Source of the DNA: Muribaculaceae bacterium
GTDB taxonomy: Bacteria > Bacteroidota > Bacteroidia > Bacteroidales > Muribaculaceae
Length of the DNA stretch: 60,056 bases
Assembly: GCA_022509145.1 (NCBI GenBank)
Contig: JAFLTX010000005.1
Location: 1 to 60,056, forward strand
Direction of reading: 5' to 3'
Notes under the pieces: generated by a model
The model's input: the letters and a program-made list of their open reading frames with translations, nothing else
What the model was told of the DNA's origin: nothing
Databases searched by the model: none
Shown here: positions 51,861-60,056 of the stretch, in pieces
Layout of the letters: each line of letters begins with the position of its first letter
Numbering within the stretch: position 1 is the first letter of the stretch
Position numbers and translations under genes: made by a program

Positions 51861-53216
51861 ATGGACGTAAAATTTGAAAAACTCGATGCCATTCGCGCCG
51901 AGATTACCGTGACCCTGAAAGAAGAAGATTACGCTGCAGAAGTAACCAAGCAGCTCAAAGAGATAGGCCGTCGTCGCCCGGAACCCGGTTTCCGCGCCGG
52001 CAATGTGCCCGAAGGAATTCTCCGCAAGAAATATGGCAACGCCGTTAAATATGATGTTGTAAGCAACAAGGTCGGCACAGCCGTTTACGACTATCTGAGA
52101 GAAAACAAAGTCCACGCCCTCGGCCAGCCCATGCCTATCGCTGAAGGCACTTCCGACCTTGAAGACGCCGACATGACTTACGTGTTCAAGGTAGGTATCG
52201 CTCCCGAAATTGACCTCAACGTGAATTCCGACATCCACGTGCCTTACTATCAGATCAAGGTGAGCGACGAGATGATTGACGAGCGCGACCGTCTGCTCCG
52301 CCGCCGCTTCGGCAAGCAGGAGCCGGGCGAGGTTACCGACCCCACGGCAGTGATAAAGGGTGTCCTCACAGAGCTCAACGAAGACGGCTCGGTGAAGGAA
52401 GACGGTATCGTGGTGGAGAACGGCATCGTGGCTCCTCAATATTTCCGTCAGGCAGAGCAGGCCAAGCTCTTCGAAGAGAAGCACCCCGGCGATGTGGTTA
52501 GATTCAACCCCGCCGCAACCTGCGACGCCAACGTAACAGAGATGAGCTCCATGCTCAACATCGACAAAGCCGACGTGAACAACCATCTCGGAGACTTCAA
52601 CATGGAGATCAAGGAGATCATCGTGGTGGTTCCCGCAGAGCTCAACCAGGAATATTTCGACATGGTGTTCGGCAAAGACCAGGTGCACAATGAAGAAGAA
52701 TACCGCAACGCTCTCAAGGAGCAGATGGAAGCTGAGCTCAAGGGTAATTCCGACTATAAGTTCACCCTCGACGTGCGTCACGTCCTCACCGACAAGGTGG
52801 GAGAAGTGGAGCTTCCCGACGACATCCTCATCTATTACCTCGAGCATAAAGACGGCAACCCCGTTTCATCAGGCGCTGAAGTGGCACAGGAATATGAGGC
52901 CATGAAGCCTTCGCTCATCTGGCAGCTTATCACGGACAAGGTGATCGACCAGCTCGGCGTGAAGGTGGAGGAAGAAGATGTCAAGAACATGGCAAAGGTT
53001 CGCGTGAGAGAGCAGATGGCCCAGTACGGCATGATGAACGCTCCCGAATCGCTCGTTGAGCAGTATAGCGAAAACGTGCTCAAAGACGACAAGGCTCGCG
53101 AACGCCTCGTGATGGAAGCCGAATCCAACAAGATGTATGACGCCCTCTTCAAGACCGTCACCATCGACCGAAACGAGGTTACCCCCGAAGAATTCGGAAA
53201 ACTTTTTAAAGACTAA
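51861..53216 (+). CDS. tig: Trigger factor
   Basis: Ribosome-associated chaperone of 451 residues. The N-terminal ribosome-binding domain contains RRRPEPGFRAGNVPEGILRKK (equivalent of the GFRxGxxP signature), followed by a PPIase-like region and a long C-terminal helical arm domain rich in charged residues. The middle domain is only weakly FKBP-like, as usual in Bacteroidota. It is the first gene of tig-clpP-clpX, the classic arrangement of this operon, with clpP 6 bases downstream. Confidence 0.93.
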   Translation: MDVKFEKLDAIRAEITVTLKEEDYAAEVTKQLKEIGRRRPEPGFRAGNVPEGILRKKYGNAVKYDVVSNKVGTAVYDYLRENKVHALGQPMPIAEGTSDLEDADMTYVFKVGIAPEIDLNVNSDIHVPYYQIKVSDEMIDERDRLLRRRFGKQEPGEVTDPTAVIKGVLTELNEDGSVKEDGIVVENGIVAPQYFRQAEQAKLFEEKHPGDVVRFNPAATCDANVTEMSSMLNIDKADVNNHLGDFNMEIKEIIVVVPAELNQEYFDMVFGKDQVHNEEEYRNALKEQMEAELKGNSDYKFTLDVRHVLTDKVGEVELPDDILIYYLEHKDGNPVSSGAEVAQEYEAMKPSLIWQLITDKVIDQLGVKVEEEDVKNMAKVRVREQMAQYGMMNAPESLVEQYSENVLKDDKARERLVMEAESNKMYDALFKTVTIDRNEVTPEEFGKLFKD

Positions 53217-53222
53217 GAATAT

Positions 53223-53921
53223 ATGAACAACGATTTTAATAAATTTGCAGTCAACCATCTGGGTGTCAACTCCAACACGCTTCACTCCTACGTGAGCGAG
53301 GCCAACAAGGTGTTGAGCCCGATGGCCGACTATCTCAATCCTTACATCCTTGAGGAACGCCAGCTCAACGTGACGCAGATGGACGTGTTCTCGCGCCTTA
53401 TGATGGACAGAATCATCTTCCTCGGCACCCAGGTTACCGACCAGAGCGCCAACATCATCCAGGCCCAGCTCCTCTATCTCGACTCCGTTGACCCTGAAAA
53501 GGATATCTCCATCTATATCAACTCTCCCGGCGGCTCTGTATACGCAGGTCTCGGCATCTACGACACCATGCAGTATGTCAACAGCGACGTATCCACTATC
53601 TGCACCGGTATGGCGGCCTCGATGGCAGCCGTGCTCCTTGTTGCAGGTCAGAAGGGGAAACGCTTCGCGCTGCCTCACTCCCGAGTGATGATCCACCAGC
53701 CTATGGGCGGCATCCAGGGTCAGGCTTCCGACATCGAGATCACGGCCCGCGAAATTCTGAAACTGAAAGAGGAACTCTACAAGATCATTTCAGAACACTC
53801 CGGCCAGCCGTTCGACAAGGTGGAACGCGATTCTGACCGCGACTACTGGATGATTGCCTCCGAAGCAAAGGAATACGGCATGATCGACAAAGTGTTGGTT
53901 AACGCTAAGAAAGGTAAGTAA
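53223..53921 (+). CDS. clpP: ATP-dependent Clp protease proteolytic subunit
   Basis: Serine protease ring of ClpXP, 232 residues. The catalytic triad is visible: Ser in [11 protein letters not shown], His in [10 protein letters not shown] and Asp in SDRDYWM. The N-terminus is about 30 residues longer than in E. coli ([12 protein letters not shown]...), which may be a propeptide or a Bacteroidota-specific extension. It lies between tig and clpX, 7 bases before clpX. Confidence 0.96.
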   Translation: MNNDFNKFAVNHLGVNSNTLHSYVSEANKVLSPMADYLNPYILEERQLNVTQMDVFSRLMMDRIIFLGTQVTDQSANIIQAQLLYLDSVDPEKDISIYINSPGGSVYAGLGIYDTMQYVNSDVSTICTGMAASMAAVLLVAGQKGKRFALPHSRVMIHQPMGGIQGQASDIEITAREILKLKEELYKIISEHSGQPFDKVERDSDRDYWMIASEAKEYGMIDKVLVNAKKGK

Positions 53922-53928
53922 AAGATAA

Positions 53929-55185
<1,257 letters not shown>

Positions 55186-55278
55186 CGAACGTCGTCGGTA
55201 ATGGGCATCGCGCAGGCCATTTCATAGGTCTAAAATGTAATAAAGAAATAAAACCGCAATTCAGCGGCCCCACATACG

Positions 55279-55315
55279 GCGGGTGAGTCAAAATGAAAAA
55301 TTTTGATTCGCCCGC
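55279..55315 (+). terminator. Probable clpX terminator hairpin
   Basis: Arms 55279-55294 and 55300-55315 pair over 16 bp as RNA with two G-U wobbles, around a five-base GAAAA loop. It is followed by TCCCTTTATT, a weak U-tract. About 95 bases beyond the clpX stop. Confidence 0.6.
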
Positions 55316-55329
55316 TCCCTTTATTAGTC

Positions 55330-55365
55330 TGTATGTTTGCACACGATTCAGATTGCAAACATACA
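55330..55365. repeat. Perfect 12-bp inverted repeat upstream of recQ
   Basis: Arms 55330-55341 and 55354-55365 are perfectly complementary around a 12-base centre. It lies about 75 bases upstream of the recQ -33 box and beyond the terminator hairpin. The layout (long arms, helical-turn-sized centre) could suit a dimeric DNA-binding protein or an RNA hairpin; nothing fixes which. Confidence 0.6.
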
Positions 55366-55438
55366 AACTAAATATGGGCTCCGTTAAGGTGCTGAGAAAC
55401 AAATTAAAGTGTAACTGCCTGAAATTTCGCTCAAAAAA

Positions 55439-55470
55439 TTTGGATATTTGAAAAACTTTGTTTAATTTTG
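55439..55470 (+). promoter_or_regulatory. Promoter of recQ
   Basis: TTTG (55439-55442), 20-base spacer, TAATTTTG (55463-55470). Predicted leader about 57 bases, containing a small GTAT/ATAC hairpin. Confidence 0.75.
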
Positions 55471-55530
55471 GAAAAAGTATTTTTTTATACTTGTAACTGA
55501 ACATCTTAACCAGTTTTTCACCTTAAAAAT

Positions 55531-57717
55531 ATGGCTGACATTGAAGCTATATATAAAGCGTTAAGGCAATACTTCGGCTTTGAAAATTTCAAAGGGAATC
55601 AGCTCGAAGTCATTACCAGCCTCCTTGATGGGAACGACGTCTTTGTATTGATGCCAACCGGTGGCGGAAAATCGTTATGTTACCAATTGCCGGCTCTTAT
55701 GTCCGAAGGCACGGCAATCGTTATCTCGCCTCTCATTGCCCTGATGAAAAATCAGGTGGACGCCCTGCGCACCCATTGCGAAAACGATGCGGTGGCCCAT
55801 TTCCTCAACTCCTCTCTCTCCAAAAGCCAGATCGAGAAGGTGAAGCAGGATGTGCTCGAAGAGCGCACCAAGCTCCTCTATGTGGCTCCAGAGTCGCTCT
55901 CCAAGGAGGAGAACCTCGACTTCCTGAAACATGTGGCCGTGTCGTTTTATGCCGTCGACGAGGCGCATTGTATCTCCGAGTGGGGGCATGATTTCCGCCC
56001 GGAATACCGCCGCATCCGCCAGGTGGCCTACGAGATCGGGCTGCGTCCGATAATAGCGCTCACTGCCACGGCTACCCCGAAGGTGCAGCACGACATCCAG
56101 AAAAATCTGAGTATCACCGAGGCAAAGGTGTTCCGTTCAAGCTTCAACCGCCAGGGTCTCAAATATGAGGTGAGACCCAAGACGAAAGATATCGACAGCA
56201 ACATTATCAAATACATAAAATCTCATCCCGGCAAGAGCGGCATCATCTATTGCCTCTCGCGCAAAAAGGTGGAGGAACTCACCGACATTCTTCGCCTCAA
56301 CGATATCCGGGCCCTCCCTTACCATGCCGGTATGGACGCCGCCTCCCGCTCGGCCAACCAGGACGACTTCCTTCACGAGAGGGCGGATGTGATCGTGGCT
56401 ACCATAGCTTTCGGCATGGGTATCGACAAGCCCGACGTAAGATTCGTGATCCATTACGACATCCCGAAGAGTCTCGAGGGGTATTACCAGGAGACGGGCC
56501 GCGCAGGCCGCGACGGCGGAGGGGGCGACTGCATAGCGTTCTATGCGGTGAAAGACCTCCAGAAGCTCGACAAGCTGATGCAAAACAAGAGCTCTACGGA
56601 GCAGGAGATCGGCAGGCAGCTCCTTCAGGAGACGGCCGCTTACGCCGAAAGCGCAATGTGCCGGCGCAAGGTGCTTCTCCACTATTTCGGCGAAGAGTTT
56701 GAAGACGACAACTGCGCCTGCTGCGACAACTGTCTCAACCCGCGCAACACCCGCGAGGCTTCCGATGCGCTGATGGCCGTGCTCGAAGCCGTCAAGGCCA
56801 TCGGTGAAGATTTCCGGGTGGAATACGTGATCAACGTGGTAATCGGCCGTTCTACTGACGAAGTGAAGAAATTCCGCCACGACGAGCTCGAGGAGTTCGG
56901 AGTTTATACCGCCGAGGATGAAAAGTTCATCACCGCCGTTGCCAAGCAGGCTGTGATCTCCGGTTACCTGGAGAAAGACCTCGTGACGTACGGCCTTCTG
57001 AAGCTTACTGACAAAGGGCGCGAATATCTGGAGCACGGCGGCGAATTCAAGATCCATGAAGACCGGGAATATCCCGAGGGCGCCGATACAGACGGAGGAG
57101 CTGTGAGAGGCGGAGCCGGCTGCGCAGCCGACCAGACTCTCTACTCCATGCTCAAGGCTTTGCAGAAAGATCTGGCCAAGCGCCACAATCTGCCGCCGTA
57201 TATCATCTTCCAGGAGATGTCGCTCGAAGCGATGGCTACCACTTACCCCATCACGCTCCAGGAACTCGCTCTCGTGCCCGGGGTGGGAGAGGGGAAGGCC
57301 CGTCGTTTCGGCTCCGAGTTCGTGGAGCTGATCAAGCGCCATGTGGAGGAGAACGATATAGAACGCCCTTCGGAATACAGAGTGAGGCAGCCGGCCAACA
57401 AGAGCCAGACCAAAATCTTCATCGTGCAGGGGATCGACCGCAAGATCGACCTCGAGGAGCTGGCCGAAAGCCGCTCCCTCGAATTTGGCGAGCTCATCAC
57501 GGAACTCGAGATGATTGTGCAGTCGGGAACCAAGATCAACATCGACTATTACCTCGACGACATCCTCGATGAAGACTCCCAGCAAGACGTGATAGACTAT
57601 TTCCTCGAGACGGAAGACGATGACATCGAAGCAGCCTTCGACGAGCTCGGCGACGAGCTTACAGAAGACGAAATTCGCCTCATGAGAGTAAAGTTTATCT
57701 CTGAAATGGGGAATTAA
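55531..57717 (+). CDS. recQ: ATP-dependent DNA helicase RecQ
   Basis: 3'-5' helicase in recombination and repair, 728 residues (E. coli 609). It has Walker A MPTGGGKSLC at 41-50, the DEAH box AVDEAHCISEWGHDFR, motif VI QETGRAGRDG, a zinc domain with CRRK followed by CACCDNC, a winged helix (RQC) and an HRDC domain (about residues 540-615). Some 110 extra residues follow the HRDC, ending in a very acidic stretch (TEDDDIEAAFDELGDELTED), an elaboration often seen in Bacteroidota RecQ and possibly a protein-interaction tail. Confidence 0.95.
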   Translation: MADIEAIYKALRQYFGFENFKGNQLEVITSLLDGNDVFVLMPTGGGKSLCYQLPALMSEGTAIVISPLIALMKNQVDALRTHCENDAVAHFLNSSLSKSQIEKVKQDVLEERTKLLYVAPESLSKEENLDFLKHVAVSFYAVDEAHCISEWGHDFRPEYRRIRQVAYEIGLRPIIALTATATPKVQHDIQKNLSITEAKVFRSSFNRQGLKYEVRPKTKDIDSNIIKYIKSHPGKSGIIYCLSRKKVEELTDILRLNDIRALPYHAGMDAASRSANQDDFLHERADVIVATIAFGMGIDKPDVRFVIHYDIPKSLEGYYQETGRAGRDGGGGDCIAFYAVKDLQKLDKLMQNKSSTEQEIGRQLLQETAAYAESAMCRRKVLLHYFGEEFEDDNCACCDNCLNPRNTREASDALMAVLEAVKAIGEDFRVEYVINVVIGRSTDEVKKFRHDELEEFGVYTAEDEKFITAVAKQAVISGYLEKDLVTYGLLKLTDKGREYLEHGGEFKIHEDREYPEGADTDGGAVRGGAGCAADQTLYSMLKALQKDLAKRHNLPPYIIFQEMSLEAMATTYPITLQELALVPGVGEGKARRFGSEFVELIKRHVEENDIERPSEYRVRQPANKSQTKIFIVQGIDRKIDLEELAESRSLEFGELITELEMIVQSGTKINIDYYLDDILDEDSQQDVIDYFLETEDDDIEAAFDELGDELTEDEIRLMRVKFISEMGN

Positions 57718-57858
57718 AAAATAAAAAGCTTCTTATTGCGTTTTTCAATATAGAACGGAGGTTCATCCCCCCTTCTTCCCGCATTCCGGGGCCGAACACG
57801 CCTGCGGATGCATACGATTGAATGGAGGCGAGCTTTCCGGACTCCAGATTTAACTTCT

Positions 57859-57877
57859 TTTGGCCGGTAACGCCAAA
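57859..57877. repeat. Short inverted repeat upstream of the PPIase gene
   Basis: Six-base arms (57859-57864 and 57872-57877) with a seven-base loop in the 201-base gap between recQ and the PPIase gene. No exact TAnnTTTG promoter is seen in this gap, which otherwise looks empty. Confidence 0.3.
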
Positions 57878-57918
57878 GAGAGACTCCAATAGAAAAAACC
57901 GTTGAAAGAACGTAATAA

Positions 57919-59853
57919 ATGAAATCAAAAATTCTTATCGGCTCCGCGGCAATGTTGTCGGCGGCTGCCATAGCTTGGGCTGCCAAAGATCCCGTTGTGA
58001 TGACAGTAAACGGGGTGGATGTGCCTAAATCTGAGTTTGAATACTTATACAACAAAAACAGCCAGCAGCAGGTGGAGGCTCAACCCCTTGAAGAGTATGT
58101 GGGTATGTTTGAGCTCTACAAGATGAAAGTGGCTGACGCCAAGGCCGAGGGTATCGACACCACCCAGGCCTTCCTCACGGAAATGGACCAGTACAAGCTG
58201 GAGCTTGCAAAGCCCCATCTGGCCGATTCCGTGTTCCTGAACGCGCTCATCGACGAGGCTTACAACCGCTCGCTCGAGGAGGTGGAATACAACCACATCA
58301 TGCTGAGCAAGGGCCGCACCACGGCTGAAAACCGGGCTGCTTTGCAGTTGGCCGACAGCATCCGTCAGGCTCTGCTCGACGGCGCCGACTTCGATGAGCT
58401 GGCCCGCAAGTACTCCACCGACCGCAGTGTCACTTCCAACGGTGGTCACCTCGGATTCATTGCCGCCGGTCGTCTCCCTTACTCTTACGAAACTGAAGGT
58501 TACCGCCTCAAACCGGGCGAAATTTCCGGTATCGTGGAGAGCAGCGCCGGTTATCATATAATGAAGGGTGGTGCCCACAGACCGTCTCGCGGCTCTATCC
58601 GTGCCTCTCACATCATGAAGATGGTGCGCCCGGGAGCTACGCCTGAGATGGAAGCCGATGCAAAGGCCAAGATCGACAGCATTTATATGCGCGTGATGGA
58701 GAACCCCGCGCTCTTTGAAGTGATGGCCCAGAATTTCAGCGACGACCAGGGTTCGGCACGCAGCGGCGGCCAGATAGGCTGGTTCGTAACAGGCCAGATG
58801 GTTCCCGAGTTTGCCGAGGCAGCCTACCAGCTTGAAGTGGGCGGCATAAGCGAACCCGTGCACACCGATTACGGCTGGCACATCATCAAGAAACTCGACG
58901 CACGTGGCCCCAGGTCGAAGGAAAGCCTCAAGGCCGATCTGCTCACCCGTATGGAAGAGCCCAACGACGAGCGCTCGAGAATGATACGCGACAACCGCGA
59001 CAAGAAACTTGCCGCCAAGCATAAAGCAAGCTTCAACACTCAGGTGGTAGATGCCCTCAGAAGCTATATCTCCACCAACGGCCTCGACTCAGCTTTCTAT
59101 GCAATCAACGGAAACAATCCCGCTCCGCTCTTCTTCATAGGTAAGAATCCGGGCACAAATGTGGCTGCCTTCATCGCAGACTTCCACAACGCTACTTCTC
59201 CCGATTCCTACACGCTGCTCCAGGTCTTCAACGAGCGCCTGAACGCCGCTTACGACGAAGCCCTCATCAAGGCCGAAGAAGACTGGCTCTATGCCAACAA
59301 CGCCGACTATAGAAACCTCCTGAACGAATACCACGACGGCAGCCTCCTCTATGAAGTGAGCCTGCGCAAAGTTTGGAACAAGGCCGCTCAGGATGAGGAA
59401 GGTCTGCAGAAATACTTCGAAGAGCACCGCGGCGATTACGCCTTCAAAGAGCCGAAAGCCAAAGGTATCCTTGTTCAGGCTAAAAACGACTCTGTGGCAG
59501 ATCTCGTGAAAGCCCGCTACATGGAGCTTGGCAAAGACACCGCGTTGCAGACCCTGAGGAAAGAATTCCGCAATGAAGCTGTAGCGGATCGTCTGCTGGC
59601 CTCGAAGGGTGTCAACAGATTCGTAGACTTCCTGATGTTTGAAGGCGATCAGCCCGAGCCGAACGTGAAATATCCCGTTTATTTCATTCTCGACGGCCGT
59701 CTTGTGAACGAACCTGAGGAACTCACCGACGTGAAGGGAGCTGTAACCACCGACTATCAGCAGCTTCTTGACCAGAATTGGACCACTGAGCTTCGCGGAA
59801 AATATCCCGTAGTCCGCAACGACAAAGAGCTCAAGAAAGTAAAGCGCCGCTAA
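57919..59853 (+). CDS. Periplasmic peptidylprolyl isomerase, SurA/PpiD-like
   Basis: Outer-membrane-protein folding factor of 644 residues. An N-terminal signal (MKSKILIGSAAMLSAAAIAWA) is followed by a SurA-like helical part (about 30-115) and two consecutive parvulin domains (about 124-217, YNHIMLS...SAGYHIMKG; and 228-328, ASHIMKM...DYGWHIIKK). The remaining ~310 residues are helical and charged, with no recognised domain, and could be a chaperone or partner-binding region. The C-terminus is basic (KELKKVKRR). It probably escorts porins and other beta-barrel proteins through the periplasm. Confidence 0.92.
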   Translation: MKSKILIGSAAMLSAAAIAWAAKDPVVMTVNGVDVPKSEFEYLYNKNSQQQVEAQPLEEYVGMFELYKMKVADAKAEGIDTTQAFLTEMDQYKLELAKPHLADSVFLNALIDEAYNRSLEEVEYNHIMLSKGRTTAENRAALQLADSIRQALLDGADFDELARKYSTDRSVTSNGGHLGFIAAGRLPYSYETEGYRLKPGEISGIVESSAGYHIMKGGAHRPSRGSIRASHIMKMVRPGATPEMEADAKAKIDSIYMRVMENPALFEVMAQNFSDDQGSARSGGQIGWFVTGQMVPEFAEAAYQLEVGGISEPVHTDYGWHIIKKLDARGPRSKESLKADLLTRMEEPNDERSRMIRDNRDKKLAAKHKASFNTQVVDALRSYISTNGLDSAFYAINGNNPAPLFFIGKNPGTNVAAFIADFHNATSPDSYTLLQVFNERLNAAYDEALIKAEEDWLYANNADYRNLLNEYHDGSLLYEVSLRKVWNKAAQDEEGLQKYFEEHRGDYAFKEPKAKGILVQAKNDSVADLVKARYMELGKDTALQTLRKEFRNEAVADRLLASKGVNRFVDFLMFEGDQPEPNVKYPVYFILDGRLVNEPEELTDVKGAVTTDYQQLLDQNWTTELRGKYPVVRNDKELKKVKRR

Positions 59854-59905
59854 CCCGCTCAAAAGAAAGAGCTTGATATCTACAAAGAATAAAGCGCCGC
59901 TAACC
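59840..59905. repeat. 16-bp direct repeat across the PPIase stop codon
   Basis: TAAAGCGCCGCTAACC occurs at 59840-59855, covering the last codons and stop of the PPIase gene, and again at 59890-59905, exactly 50 bases later. The intervening sequences are only loosely similar. It looks like a small tandem duplication of the gene end. Confidence 0.75.
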
Positions 59906-59929
59906 AGAAATAACTTAAAAATCGATAAT

Positions 59930-59961
59930 TCAGCGCCTCCCTCCGAGGCGCTGATTTTTTT
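59930..59961 (+). terminator. Intrinsic terminator after the PPIase gene
   Basis: Perfect 10-bp GC-rich stem (59930-59939 with 59945-59954), five-base loop, followed by T7 (59955-59961). Seventy-six bases after the stop codon. The last 95 bases of the window beyond it show no gene. Confidence 0.92.
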
Positions 59962-60056
59962 GCATAGGCGCCCGATAAACGCCTCTAATGCCTGCGCTGG
60001 AACGTAGGGGCCGCCCGTGGTGAAGGCACTGAAAAAGTCCGTTAAGTATCAGATTG

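Larger units (their letters stand above)
55186..55530. other. 345-bp intergenic region between clpX and recQ
   Basis: No convincing gene. The region contains a long wobble-containing hairpin (55279-55315), a perfect 12-bp inverted repeat (55330-55365) and the recQ promoter (55439-55470). The 130-codon open frame on the minus strand (55112-55504) covers these signals and looks like chance. Confidence 0.7.

Noticed and set aside
56137-57585. 482-codon minus-strand open frame opposite recQ
   Set aside because: The recQ helicase motifs on the plus strand are complete; the antisense frame has no recognisable motif.

Overview
This window looks like chromosomal DNA of a Bacteroidales bacterium (phylum Bacteroidota). 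The evidence is the promoter grammar (TTTG, about 20 bases, then TAnnTTTG, found upstream of many operons), a Rho factor with a long disordered insertion, a Bacteroidota-type putative porin, DUF4301 and DUF5063 proteins, an epimerase-type threonine dehydrogenase beside kbl, and C-minus ribosomal protein L31. The fairly GC-rich housekeeping genes would suit a Muribaculaceae-like gut organism, but that family-level placement is a guess.

Layout. 1-2130 is the 3' end of rpoC, closed by a strong hairpin terminator. 2236-17828 is a 16-gene minus-strand surface polysaccharide (capsule or O-antigen) operon. Its promoter-proximal part (17828 down to 9574) holds a UDP-HexNAc 4-epimerase, a UDP-HexNAc dehydrogenase, a RimK-like ATP-grasp enzyme, a Wzx flippase, an EpsG/Wzy-like polymerase and two glycosyltransferases. 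Its distal part (9427 down to 2236) is visibly more AT-rich, has its own promoter, and encodes a compact carrier-protein cassette: PglD-like acetyltransferase, KAS III, DltA-like adenylating enzyme, GNAT, two acyl carrier proteins, a second ATP-grasp enzyme, an aldo/keto reductase and an SDR. This cassette is the best candidate for an undescribed system: it looks able to build an acyl or aminoacyl group on dedicated carriers and attach it to the glycan.

18053-27484 (minus) carries nth and pheS, then a TetR-TolC-MFP-RND efflux operon ending in a small PII-like gene, then tdh. kbl is divergent (plus, 27624-28823), and together tdh and kbl form the threonine-to-glycine pathway. 28901-34771 (minus) carries a putative porin, DUF4301 and a long RSH (RelA/SpoT) protein with a degenerate hydrolase domain. 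34843-37535 (plus) carries a YbaK-type deacylase, aroC and a lipoprotein hydrolase. rho and tilS (minus), ruvX-def (plus) and rpmE (minus) follow.

42842-47688 (minus) groups an initiating sugar transferase, a phosphohexomutase and a class A penicillin-binding protein, which is an envelope group and may supply the lipid-linked first sugar and hexose phosphates for the surface polysaccharide. 47843-51798 (plus) is yicC-gmk-nadD-DUF5063-M18 aminopeptidase. 51861-55185 (plus) is the protein-quality-control operon tig-clpP-clpX. recQ and a periplasmic parvulin PPIase finish the window. I saw no tRNA, rRNA, CRISPR array, insertion sequence or phage gene.
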